Positions 25,463 to 32,153 of a stretch of DNA of 41,819 bases are shown here, piece after piece. Position numbers and translations under genes: made by a program. Numbering within the stretch: position 1 is the stretch's first letter; each line of letters begins with the position of its first letter. The notes under the pieces were generated by a model that worked only from the letters and a program-made list of their open reading frames with translations, was not told where the DNA came from and ran no database searches. Origin of the DNA: Granulicella sp. (GTDB lineage: Bacteria > Acidobacteriota > Terriglobia > Terriglobales > Acidobacteriaceae); assembly GCA_003138795.1 (NCBI GenBank), contig PLHC01000059.1, forward strand, positions 1-41,819, given 5' to 3'.

Positions 25463-25978
25463 GATCGGTGATACCCAGGTTGGTTTGCCGCTTGTGGTGG
25501 GGATGTGAGAAGCACTATTCGTAGTGGTTGGGAGAGACCCAATAAAGGTTGCGAGAAGGCAACCTGTTGATGGGCGAAGATTTAGCGAACATACGCGGAC
25601 ACAATTCTCGTAAAATACACCTAAATCATTGTAGTTATTGCAGTTAGACCGCTTTGCGTGGTGCAGAAAATTAGATGTTGACAGTGGGTTGGTCCCGGGC
25701 TATAACCGCAGAACTTCAACTAGGGCGATTGTTCGCCGGAGCCCACGAAAAGGGAGCTGCGGAGAGCGAGAGTCTCTCGAGGGGAAATAGGAAGCGGGGC
25801 GGGTTTTCCCAGGACCTGGCTCTGCCAAAGATGACAAACAGGTTGCGCCGCCAGACGGGATTCCGACGAAGAACGTGAGCCGTGGGCGAGCAAAACCTTA
25901 TAGCAACTGAGCGAGCCCATCCGACCGCTGAAAAATGACCGAGGCTCGCCGGGGAGAGCTGTGTCTGGAGAAATAAGA
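25463..25978. other. 516-base gene-free region with promoter and long structured leader
   Basis: The first 215 bases are AT-richer and hold no recognised feature. A near-consensus promoter lies at 25678-25706. From there to the zinc-ribbon start codon, about 270 bases would be transcribed as a leader. It contains the dyad CGAGAG-T-CTCTCG (25767-25779) and a 7-bp long-range pair, GCGAGCC (25911-25917) with GGCTCGC (25943-25949), close to the start codon. No known riboswitch signature was recognised, and the small open frame 25675-25878 lacks a ribosome site. Confidence 0.55.
25678..25706 (+). promoter_or_regulatory. Near-consensus housekeeping promoter
   Basis: TTGACA (25678-25683), exactly 17 bases, then TATAAC (25701-25706). 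This is the best sigma-70-type promoter I see in the window. It faces the zinc-ribbon and sigma-like genes and is about 270 bases upstream of the first start codon. Confidence 0.85.
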
Positions 25979-26173
25979 ATGAAGGACTTCCGCGTTGATT
26001 TGAAAGTGTGTGAAGCCTGTGGTGCGCTTTGGTTGCGCGCCAAGGGCCATGGAGTTTACTGCCGTGGATGCGCTTTGTGGTTGTCGGAGTTTCCGGCACC
26101 GCGGGCGTCAAGCCGTCGGGTACAAAGACGCACGACCGTGAAGACAGCGGTGTGCATGGGAGGTGCTCGATGA
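25979..26173 (+). CDS. Small zinc-ribbon protein, coupled to sigma-like gene
   Basis: A 64-residue protein. CEACG (11-15) and CRGC (28-31) form a Cx2C-x13-Cx2C zinc-ribbon pattern. A basic tail (RRVQRRTTVK) follows. No named family is recognised. The start at 25979 has GGAG 8 bases upstream; the frame also reaches an upstream GTG at 25961. Its stop overlaps the ATG of the next gene (ATGA, 26170-26173), so both are made from one message. It could be a nucleic-acid-binding or polymerase-associated partner of the sigma-like protein; this is inference from coupling alone. Confidence 0.72.
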   Translation: MKDFRVDLKVCEACGALWLRAKGHGVYCRGCALWLSEFPAPRASSRRVQRRTTVKTAVCMGGAR

Positions 26174-26808
26174 AGCAGAAACTTGGCAACAGAGAGCAGG
26201 GAGCAGGATTGATGCTGGTTCCCAAGCGAGTGCGGCAGGCCGAGCACGAGCGGTTCATTCGGGAGGGGAGTACAGGCCGGGTGGTGGCAACACTGTCCAA
26301 TGCCTTGATGCTTCCCCGGGTGTGGGCGGTTGCGGAGAGAGTTGCTGCCGCGCAGCCGGAGATGACACCCGAGACCAGTAAAGAGCCGAAGGTGGAACTG
26401 GCGTTCTATCGCAAGTACACGGAGGGGATGCTGAGACGTTATCTGCGGCTCTCGATGCAGAGCGGCAGAGTGCCGTCACTGCTGGGACGGGAGCTATTTC
26501 GCGGCAACGTGACGAGCTATCGTGTGCATGGCTTTGAGGACGCCGTGATCTTCTGTTTCGACGTGGAGAAGCGACTGGGGAGGCTGCAGGTGATGGATCA
26601 GCAGCTGATCAAGCGGATTGCTCTGCAGGAGTACACGCAGGGCGAAGCTGCGGGAATGCTGGGATTGAGTCTCCGGAATTGCATTCGGCAGTATGGAAAT
26701 GCGCTGGACCAACTGACGGAGCTGTTCCTGGAAGCCCGGATGCTCGAGCCCTTGAAAAGCTGTCAAGGGGGTCGAGGCGAGGAAATCAGCAGAAGTGCTT
26801 CATTCTAA
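26170..26808 (+). CDS. Sigma-region-4-like helix-turn-helix protein
   Basis: A 212-residue protein. The C-terminal part (about 138-185) reads as a sigma-70 region 4 type helix-turn-helix: LQVMDQQLIKRIALQEYTQ, then GEAAGMLGLSLRNCIRQYG. The centre (about 80-130) has FYRKYTEGMLRRYLRLSMQSGRVPSLLGRELF, which I do not recognise as sigma region 2, so this is not a normal ECF sigma factor. A role as a positive regulator or alternative-sigma-like factor is inferred. The start at 26170 is set by the ATGA overlap with the zinc-ribbon gene. A strong terminator follows 74 bases downstream. Confidence 0.75.
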   Translation: MKQKLGNREQGAGLMLVPKRVRQAEHERFIREGSTGRVVATLSNALMLPRVWAVAERVAAAQPEMTPETSKEPKVELAFYRKYTEGMLRRYLRLSMQSGRVPSLLGRELFRGNVTSYRVHGFEDAVIFCFDVEKRLGRLQVMDQQLIKRIALQEYTQGEAAGMLGLSLRNCIRQYGNALDQLTELFLEARMLEPLKSCQGGRGEEISRSASF

Positions 26809-26828
26809 GGCAAATAAAACTTTCCAAA

Positions 26829-26846
26829 AGTTGGCATAGTTGGTAT
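26829..26846. repeat. Tandem 9-bp direct repeat
   Basis: AGTTGGCAT (26829-26837) is followed immediately by AGTTGGTAT (26838-26846), 8 of 9 identical. It lies between the sigma-like gene and the terminator and could be an operator. TTGGCA within it may serve as a -35, but no good -10 sits at 17 bases. Confidence 0.45.
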
Positions 26847-26881
26847 ACCCAAACTGCTATTCTGAATAAGTAGAGATGAAG

Positions 26882-26912
26882 CGGGAGACCCTTATGGGGT
26901 CTCCCGTTTTGC
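26882..26912 (+). terminator. Perfect 10-bp intrinsic terminator just before a start codon
   Basis: CGGGAGACCC (26882-26891) pairs perfectly with GGGTCTCCCG (26897-26906) over a 5-base loop, and TTTTGCTTT follows. It ends the zinc-ribbon/sigma-like operon, but the next gene starts only about 13 bases beyond it, at 26925. Confidence 0.92.
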
Positions 26913-26924
26913 TTTGGGGGCGAG

Positions 26925-27254
26925 ATGACGAAGGGTGAAGAGTTTGATCGGGTGAAAGAAGTCGTGGGTGAGACGAAGGCCAGGTACTTGCGGCCGGGTG
27001 AATGTCGCAGTCACATGAGGCGGACGCTGGCGAAGGAGTTCCAGGGGATTGTGGATGGGTTTGTGGAGGCTGCGAAGAAGGGGAGTTGCCCGCACGTGAA
27101 GCTGGCGACCGAGTTGCTGAAGCCCATACGGAAGAATCCGTCGAGGAAGAAGGGATCGGTTGCCCGGTTTCTGGAGCGAATGGATAAAGAACGGCTCGAG
27201 CGGGAACGATTGCAGAAAGAACAGCTTGGAACGGAATCGCTACACAAGGAATAA
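26925..27254 (+). CDS. Small highly charged hypothetical protein
   Basis: A 109-residue protein, strongly basic and helical, with EECRSHMRRT-like and KNPSRKKGSVARFLERMDK stretches and a C-terminal Arg/Glu/Gln coiled-coil-like end. No family is recognised. Its size and charge are compatible with a small nucleic-acid-binding protein, for instance of a terminase-small-subunit type, but no motif proves that. GGGGGCGAG precedes the ATG. There is no room for a promoter between the terminator and the start, so expression would need read-through or a promoter further upstream whose transcript passes the hairpin. Confidence 0.62.
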   Translation: MTKGEEFDRVKEVVGETKARYLRPGECRSHMRRTLAKEFQGIVDGFVEAAKKGSCPHVKLATELLKPIRKNPSRKKGSVARFLERMDKERLERERLQKEQLGTESLHKE

Positions 27255-27406
27255 GGCTGGGATTGCCAGGTTTGCAGGGATTCTGGTCGGCGCGGCTGAG
27301 ATGTGTATGCGGCTGCATTCGATCCAGCTCCCATGAAGAACGTCATCAACGAGACCTTTGTGGCTGGCAAAACGCAGGACGGAACCGAAAACAGTGGTCG
27401 TCCAAA

Positions 27407-27424
27407 CAAGTTTGAAGTAACAGA
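27407..27424 (+). repeat. 18-bp shared upstream motif, copy 1
   Basis: CAAGTTTGAAGTAACAGA, identical to 36788-36805. It ends 29 bases before the start codon of the holin-like gene at 27454. The other copy ends 24 bases before the endolysin start. Confidence 0.7.
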
Positions 27425-27453
27425 ATGGCGGGCGATTCCCGCAGGAGATAGCT

Positions 27454-27879
27454 ATGAGCGTTTTCAGCAACATTATCAAGGATTTGGAGTCGTTTGCAGC
27501 GAAGGTTGAAGGGGCCTTCAAGAAGTTGTTCGGTGAAGCCCCCTCGTGGATTACCATCGCCCAGGGCGTTCTGACCTACCTGGGCCCGATTGTCGTCACT
27601 ATCCTGACCCTCGGCGGCGGCTCGGCGCTGGGAGATGAGGCCAACACGATCATCGCGAACATCAAGACCGACCTCGCAACTGCGCTGGCAACCGTTACCA
27701 CCGCTGACGCCGCTACCAGCCTCCCGACCCTGCTCGCCAGCATCCAGTCGCAACTTCCGGCCCTTCTCGCCGCAGTCAAGGTGAGTAACCCGGCATCGCT
27801 GAGCACTATTGAGAACGATGTTTCGATCATCGACACCGAACTCACCGCACTCTTGAATGCGGTCCCGGCGACGGCCTGA
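27454..27879 (+). CDS. Small holin-like membrane protein (hypothetical)
   Basis: A 141-residue protein. An amphipathic N-terminus (ESFAAKVEGAFKKLFGEAP) is followed by one membrane segment (about 33-56, ITIAQGVLTYLGPIVVTILT) and an Ala/Thr/Leu-rich helical tail. Size and topology resemble small phage holin-type proteins, but no signature was recognised, so the label is tentative. CAGGAGA lies 6 bases before the ATG. Base use differs from the surroundings: in 27661-27780 I count 53 C against 25 G on the coding strand, whereas neighbouring + strand genes are G-rich. The next gene follows after one base. Confidence 0.65.
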   Translation: MSVFSNIIKDLESFAAKVEGAFKKLFGEAPSWITIAQGVLTYLGPIVVTILTLGGGSALGDEANTIIANIKTDLATALATVTTADAATSLPTLLASIQSQLPALLAAVKVSNPASLSTIENDVSIIDTELTALLNAVPATA

Positions 27880-27880
27880 C

Positions 27881-28114
27881 ATGAGCCAGGCAAGGACATA
27901 TCCCATCTCCGACCCAGCCTCGATTGCCGCAAAGGTGAAAGCGGCTGGTGGGCCTGCCATTGACCCCACGCAAGCCACGGGCCAAGCGTCCGCCGATGGC
28001 GTCACCATCGGCTGGAGCATCACCAATGGCAAAATCCTCATCACTATCATCAGCAAGCCCTGGATTGTGTCGTCCAGTACGATCTGGAGCCACATTGACA
28101 CCGTCCTGGGCTAG
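27881..28114 (+). CDS. Small hypothetical protein after the holin-like gene
   Basis: A 77-residue soluble protein with SDPASIAAKVKAAGG at the start and ITNGKILITIISKPWIVSSS near the end, ending in a short amphipathic stretch. It has no recognised family. It begins one base after the stop of the holin-like gene and shares its C-rich base use, so the pair was probably acquired together. Confidence 0.6.
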   Translation: MSQARTYPISDPASIAAKVKAAGGPAIDPTQATGQASADGVTIGWSITNGKILITIISKPWIVSSSTIWSHIDTVLG

Positions 28115-28332
28115 TCCTGCGCTCAACCGTTACGATGCATTGTGAACACGGTCAGGAACTTCCGGTCGAATCTCTATGTCGTGACCGACTCCACCGGGCG
28201 CACAATACGGCGGCTATGCGCAGACTTCCAGCAACCTAGCCGACCAACTCCGCGAGCTTGTGGAAGTGGAACGGTCAGATTGTGCATCCTGGAGGGGCCA
28301 GCGGGAGTCGATATACTTGGTGACTGCGATTG

Positions 28333-29223
28333 ATGAGGAATTTGAGAGCGTTGTCGGTGCTGGTAATGGCGATGACAGCCGGGTTAACCGGCTGCTTCTC
28401 GACGACGCGCGTCGTCGAGAAGACGCAGGCGCCGGATACGTATCGAACCGAAGGCGTTGAGCAGCTGGAGAAGGATGTCTCGGACCGGGACGCAGCGGTG
28501 AAGACGCTGAATGCGCAAGTGCAGATCATTGCCACGACGGGCGGGTCGAAGGAAGGCAGGGTCAAGGAGTACACCTCGTTCAAGGGGTACATCTTTGTGC
28601 GGAAGCCGGCTGATCTGCGGGTGATTCTGCAGCTGCCGTTGATTGGGTCTCGAGCGCTGGACATGGTGAGTAATGGCGACATCTTTACGCTTATGCGTGC
28701 GTCCTCAAATGGGAATGTGTGGGTGCAAGGCACTGACAAGGTGACGAAACCTTCGAAGAATGGGCTGGAGAATCTGAGGCCGGCGGTATTCCTGGACTCG
28801 TTGCTGGTGCCGGGTGTGAAGCCGGACGAGTTTGTGACACTGACGGAGTCGACGCGGGTGCTGCACGAGGACCCGCACCATAAGTCCGCTATCGTCGAGC
28901 CTGATTACGACCTGAATGTGTTGAAGGCGAAGAGCGGGAATGTTCTGCAGATGCAGCGCGTAGTGCATATCAGCCGGGTGACGATGCTGCCGTTTCAGCA
29001 GGATATTTATGACGATAACGGCGAGATCGTGACGCAGGCGACGTATGAGGCGTATCGGAACTATGGCGATCAGCAGTTTCCGACGGTGATTACGATTCGG
29101 AGGCCGCTGGATGAGTACTCGCTGAAGATCAATGTGACGAAGCTGATACTGAATGAGACGTTCGAGGCGGATCAGTTCGAGTTGACGATTCCGCCGGGGA
29201 CTGCGGTGCAGAAGATGCAGTAG
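28333..29223 (+). CDS. Outer-membrane lipoprotein, LolB/DUF4292-like
   Basis: A 296-residue lipoprotein. The signal peptide ends in the lipobox LTGC (about 18-21). The mature part has LNAQVQI...KGYIFVRKPADLRVILQLPLIGSRALDMVSNGD, then YDLNVLK and late strands such as FPTVITIRRPLDEYSLKINVTKL. This resembles the LolA/LolB-type half-barrel that handles lipoproteins, but the family call is by fold impression only. The start is ATG at 28333, one codon after an in-frame TTG. It converges with the oxidoreductase gene across a palindromic repeat. Confidence 0.75.
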   Translation: MRNLRALSVLVMAMTAGLTGCFSTTRVVEKTQAPDTYRTEGVEQLEKDVSDRDAAVKTLNAQVQIIATTGGSKEGRVKEYTSFKGYIFVRKPADLRVILQLPLIGSRALDMVSNGDIFTLMRASSNGNVWVQGTDKVTKPSKNGLENLRPAVFLDSLLVPGVKPDEFVTLTESTRVLHEDPHHKSAIVEPDYDLNVLKAKSGNVLQMQRVVHISRVTMLPFQQDIYDDNGEIVTQATYEAYRNYGDQQFPTVITIRRPLDEYSLKINVTKLILNETFEADQFELTIPPGTAVQKMQ

Positions 29224-29239
29224 AGATGCAAGACGCACT

Positions 29240-29290
29240 TTAGCCGCGATGAGACTGCGGCTAAGGTGGGGCACCCAGAATGGGTGGCGT
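29240..29290. repeat. Palindrome plus GGGGCACCC module between convergent genes
   Basis: TTAGCCGC (29240-29247) and GCGGCTAA (29257-29264) form a perfect 8-bp stem with a 9-base loop, followed by GGTGGGGCACCCAGAATGGGTGG. It lies between two gene ends, as does the copy at 4340. It may help terminate both genes. Confidence 0.6.
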
Positions 29291-29291
29291 A

Positions 29292-30335
29292 CTAGATCAG
29301 GCCGGCGCGGTGGGCGTGGCTGGCGATCTGTTCGTTGATTGTGAGAGCAAGTGAGAGAGCTGCGCGACCGGCTTCGGCTGGGACGCGGGGTTGCGTGCGC
29401 GTGCGGACGGCGTGGAGGAAGTCTTCGAGCTCAAGGCGGAGGGGTTCGCCTTTGGGGATGTCGGCCCTGGCGAGGGAGAGGCCAGCGGTGGGGTGTGCGG
29501 CGGCGGCGGGCGTGGTGGGCGCAGGGGGAAGCGATGAACCTGCGGCGACCGCCGCTGCGATGACGCCTGGGTCGACGCTGATGGTGAGGAGTTCCTGACG
29601 TGCGAAGTCGAGTGAGAGGTACTGGTGGGGCTGGAAGAGACGGATCTTGCGGACCTGCTCTGTGCTGACGCGGCTGGCAGTGAAGTTGGCGACGCAGCCG
29701 GACTCGAACTCGACGCGGACGTTGGCGATGTCGGTCTTGCGAGAGAGGATGGGCAGGCCGACGGCGCGGACCTCGCGGATGGGTGAGTTGGTGAGGCTTA
29801 GAACGATGTCGAGGTCGTGAATCATGAGGTCGAGGACGACGTCGACGTCGAGCGAGCGCGGCGTGAAGACACTGAGGCGGTGGGCCTCGAAGAACATGGG
29901 CCGGTTGAGAGCGGCGATGGTCGCGGTGACGGCTGGGTTGAAGCGTTCGAGATGGCCAATGGCGACGATGCGGTGGTGGGTGTGAGCCGTGTCGAGGATG
30001 CGATCGGCCTGGGCGAGTGTGGCGGCGAAGGGCTTCTCGATGAGGATGTCGAGGCCGGCAAGCAGAAGCTGCTCTGCGACGGTGGCGTGGTGGATGGTCG
30101 GGACGCAGATGGATGCGGCGTCGAGTGGCAGATCTGCGGCAAGCAGTTCTGCGAGCGTCGCGAAGGCGGGAATGTTGTAGGTAGTGGCGAAGCCGGTGCG
30201 GCGTCCGGCGTCGGGTTCGACAAGAGCGGCGAGCTGAACGAGTTCAGGGTGAGCGTCTTCGAGCTCGCGGTAGACGCGGAGATGATTGCGCCCGAAGGCG
30301 CCAGTCCCAATGACGGCTACGCGTAGAGGTGGCAC
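29292..30335 (-). CDS. Gfo/Idh/MocA family NAD(P)-dependent oxidoreductase
   Basis: A sugar or cyclitol dehydrogenase. The N-terminal Rossmann motif VIGTGAFGRNHLRVYREL (8-25) and the conserved DILIEKPFAATLAQAD (about 95-110) are present. DLMIHDLDIVL in the C-terminal domain contains the His-x2-Asp region often used in catalysis. It starts with GTG two bases after the stop of the 76-residue gene upstream. It is 347 residues long. The substrate is unknown; nucleotide-sugar oxidation is common in this branch. Confidence 0.88.
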   Translation of the reverse strand: MPPLRVAVIGTGAFGRNHLRVYRELEDAHPELVQLAALVEPDAGRRTGFATTYNIPAFATLAELLAADLPLDAASICVPTIHHATVAEQLLLAGLDILIEKPFAATLAQADRILDTAHTHHRIVAIGHLERFNPAVTATIAALNRPMFFEAHRLSVFTPRSLDVDVVLDLMIHDLDIVLSLTNSPIREVRAVGLPILSRKTDIANVRVEFESGCVANFTASRVSTEQVRKIRLFQPHQYLSLDFARQELLTISVDPGVIAAAVAAGSSLPPAPTTPAAAAHPTAGLSLARADIPKGEPLRLELEDFLHAVRTRTQPRVPAEAGRAALSLALTINEQIASHAHRAGLI

Positions 30336-30337
30336 GA

Positions 30338-30568
30338 CTACTTCTGCGCCGCGGTGTCTTGAAGCGGAGATTCAACGGCCTCGCGGCAGCGGGCGTAGAG
30401 GTCGAAGATCTGCGTGACCTGGTCTTCGGGCCTGGGTGCGGAGGGAAGGCCGAAGCCGGTGGATGAGGCGGTTTTGCTGCCGAGGTTAGTATGTGCGGCG
30501 ACGAATTTAAGGAGATCAAGAGCGATGTCTTCAGAGCGACGAGAAGTGCAGTTGTTGCTGGGTTCCAT
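30338..30568 (-). CDS. Conserved-looking small hypothetical protein
   Basis: A 76-residue soluble protein with EDIALDLLKFVAAHTNLG and a C-terminal helix VTQIFDLYARCREAV. No family is recognised. The start at 30568 is preferred to the long upstream frame, whose Ser/Arg-rich sequence looks like antisense noise. It ends two bases before the oxidoreductase start, so the two form an operon and the protein may be its partner. Confidence 0.65.
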   Translation of the reverse strand: MEPSNNCTSRRSEDIALDLLKFVAAHTNLGSKTASSTGFGLPSAPRPEDQVTQIFDLYARCREAVESPLQDTAAQK

Positions 30569-30782
30569 AGGTGCCTTTCGGAGCGCGTTGCTAAGGGTGA
30601 TGGTAGCGGTTCGATGGAGGTGGTTGCAACGTGGGCGTGGCGAAGAGCCGTTTAGCCCCACCCCAGCCGCGATACCACTGCGACGAAACTGGGACAGCCA
30701 GGTGGATGAGGACCAACTCCGCGATGTGGATGAGTTTGATTTTGCATGACAGGGAAGAACCGCGAAGGCGGAGGAGAAGAAG

Positions 30783-31031
30783 ATGAACACAAGTGAACTG
30801 CAGACGATTCTTGGTTACCTGAACATAGGCCTGGCGATTGCCCACAATCCGGGCGTGTCGATTGGGCACTTTGGGAGCACTGACTTTGTTCAGCTTGCGG
30901 AGACTGTCAACAGCGTGTTGCTGCATGCGATTGCACCTGCGGCCGGTACAGTTGCGCCTGTGACTGCTGTCCCTGCTGCGCCGGTCGTCTTCAGCGCTCC
31001 GGCGGCTGCAAGCGGAGCTGTCGCCAGCTAG
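30783..31031 (+). CDS. Small hypothetical protein with Ala/Pro-rich tail
   Basis: An 82-residue protein. The first 50 residues are a likely folded part (LGYLNIGLAIAHN ... FVQLAETVNSVLLHAI). The remainder is Ala/Pro/Val-rich. GGAGGAGAAGAAG precedes the ATG. No family is recognised. It is 69 bases ahead of the secreted tail-like gene and on the same strand, so they are probably co-transcribed. Confidence 0.6.
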   Translation: MNTSELQTILGYLNIGLAIAHNPGVSIGHFGSTDFVQLAETVNSVLLHAIAPAAGTVAPVTAVPAAPVVFSAPAAASGAVAS

Positions 31032-31100
31032 ACAGATGGCGGCGGTGTGCTCAAGAAGCGCGGGTGGGACTGTAGGACGGCAGTGGAGGGTGGAGGAGCA

Positions 31101-31742
31101 ATGAGCGGAGCAAGGCGAGGATTAATGCTGCTGGCGGTTCTAGTGGCGATGATGGCCGGATGGGTGAATACAGTAACGGCCCAGGTGGCGACGACGACCG
31201 TGCAGGACATCTGGCCCGGTGACGTGCTGGCAATCACCAGCGCGGGAGTGACCTCGTCGCTGCTGGTGCGGAGCGTTGTCGTGACCGACGGCAGCGCGGT
31301 GCCCGAGGTGCGGCAGTACGGAGTGAAGTTCGCCAACGACTGGGCCACGGAGTGGGCCGCGGGCATTGGTCTGAAGTTGAGTGAAGAGATTGCGGCGGAT
31401 GCGTATCTGCCGCAGACGGCGTCGAGCGCGCCCGGTCAGGTGCTTGCGAACCTGCAGCAGCTGACCGTGACGAGCCTGACGGATACTGCCTTGCAAGTGG
31501 ACGCCGGAATGGCTCCGCCTGCAGGCGGTGGGTTTGAGGTGCGGCTGAAGGATTGGGAGTTCGGAGTGGGAGTCGACGGCGCGGACCTCGTGCTGCGCAG
31601 CCCGGTTCGAAGCTTTTCGATTCCATGCGCTGCGCAGCTGGAGCGCTATTACATCCGGATGTATGACGCGAGCACGCCGCCGCTGTATTCGCGATTTTCG
31701 AGCGCAGTCTTTGTGAATATGCCGGTCAATGAGCTGGCGTGA
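31101..31742 (+). CDS. Secreted hypothetical protein, phage-tail-like C-terminal segment
   Basis: A 213-residue protein. The signal peptide covers about residues 1-27 (LMLLAVLVAMMAGW, ending TVTAQ). The C-terminal third (LKDWEFGVGVDGADLVLRS, then PVRSFSIP and YYIRMYDASTPPLYSRFSS) has the look of a receptor-binding or fibre-type domain of phage tails. This is recalled resemblance, not a confirmed family. GTGGAGGAGCA leads into the ATG. A signal peptide on a tail-like domain is odd for a phage gene and suggests reuse by the host. The XhlA-like gene follows after 35 bases. Confidence 0.6.
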   Translation: MSGARRGLMLLAVLVAMMAGWVNTVTAQVATTTVQDIWPGDVLAITSAGVTSSLLVRSVVVTDGSAVPEVRQYGVKFANDWATEWAAGIGLKLSEEIAADAYLPQTASSAPGQVLANLQQLTVTSLTDTALQVDAGMAPPAGGGFEVRLKDWEFGVGVDGADLVLRSPVRSFSIPCAAQLERYYIRMYDASTPPLYSRFSSAVFVNMPVNELA

Positions 31743-31777
31743 GAGTGAATTTTGTTTACGGGTCACGAGGTGGGTAG

Positions 31778-32002
31778 ATGACGGATTTTGAGAGTCAGGT
31801 GCTGCAGGAGCTAAGCGTCCTGAAGGCGCAGATGCAGCAGTTGCTGGGGATCGGGCAACCAGGACGGCTGCAACAATTGGAAGCACGAGTGGATTCGCAC
31901 GAGCGCAGTGTGCAGCGACTGAAGGGACTTTGCGCAGCCTTGGGCGGGGTGCTGACCATGCTGCATATCGCCATCGTGTATTTCACGGAGAAACACAACT
32001 AG
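31778..32002 (+). CDS. XhlA-like coiled-coil membrane protein
   Basis: A 74-residue protein. Residues 4-48 form a heptad-patterned helix (VLQELSVLKAQMQQLLG, then LQQLEARVDSHERSVQRLK). Residues 51-69 form one membrane segment, ending FTEKHN. This coiled-coil-plus-C-terminal-anchor layout matches small phage lysis-associated proteins of the hemolysin XhlA type. GAGGTGGGTAG precedes the ATG. It is the last gene of the + strand group before the E2 gene comes in from the opposite strand. Confidence 0.65.
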   Translation: MTDFESQVLQELSVLKAQMQQLLGIGQPGRLQQLEARVDSHERSVQRLKGLCAALGGVLTMLHIAIVYFTEKHN

Positions 32003-32066
32003 CAGGCGACGTGAGGAAACAAATCTTCTTCGCTCGTATCGTTCCTGCAATGAATACTTTGTGCGT

Positions 32067-32099
32067 AAGTCCCGGCATTGGAATACCTTGCCGGGACTT
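32067..32099. terminator. Perfect 11-bp hairpin between convergent genes
   Basis: AAGTCCCGGCA (32067-32077) pairs with TGCCGGGACTT (32089-32099) over an 11-base loop. There is no long T-tract on either side. It lies between the end of the XhlA-like gene and the end of the E2 gene and probably serves as a bidirectional terminator or RNA-end stabiliser. Confidence 0.65.
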
Positions 32100-32153
32100 C
32101 ACGTCGCAACTATTGATTTCAGAGACTTTACAAAATGAGGGGAGGGGGTACCC

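Noticed and set aside
26829-26846. Sigma-54 promoter (TTGGCA ... TTGG)
   Set aside because: The -12 GC element at the required spacing is absent; the resemblance comes from the tandem 9-bp repeat.
27303-27509. Small plus-strand frame covering the first 18-bp motif copy
   Set aside because: It overlaps the better supported holin-like gene by 56 bases, lacks a ribosome site, and the motif's peptide context is not shared with a proper gene at the second copy.
28142-28333. Possible gene fragment between the C-rich pair and the lipoprotein gene
   Set aside because: One frame gives a helical NLADQLRELV-type stretch that recalls chemoreceptor C-termini, but it is too short and has no start or neighbouring homology.
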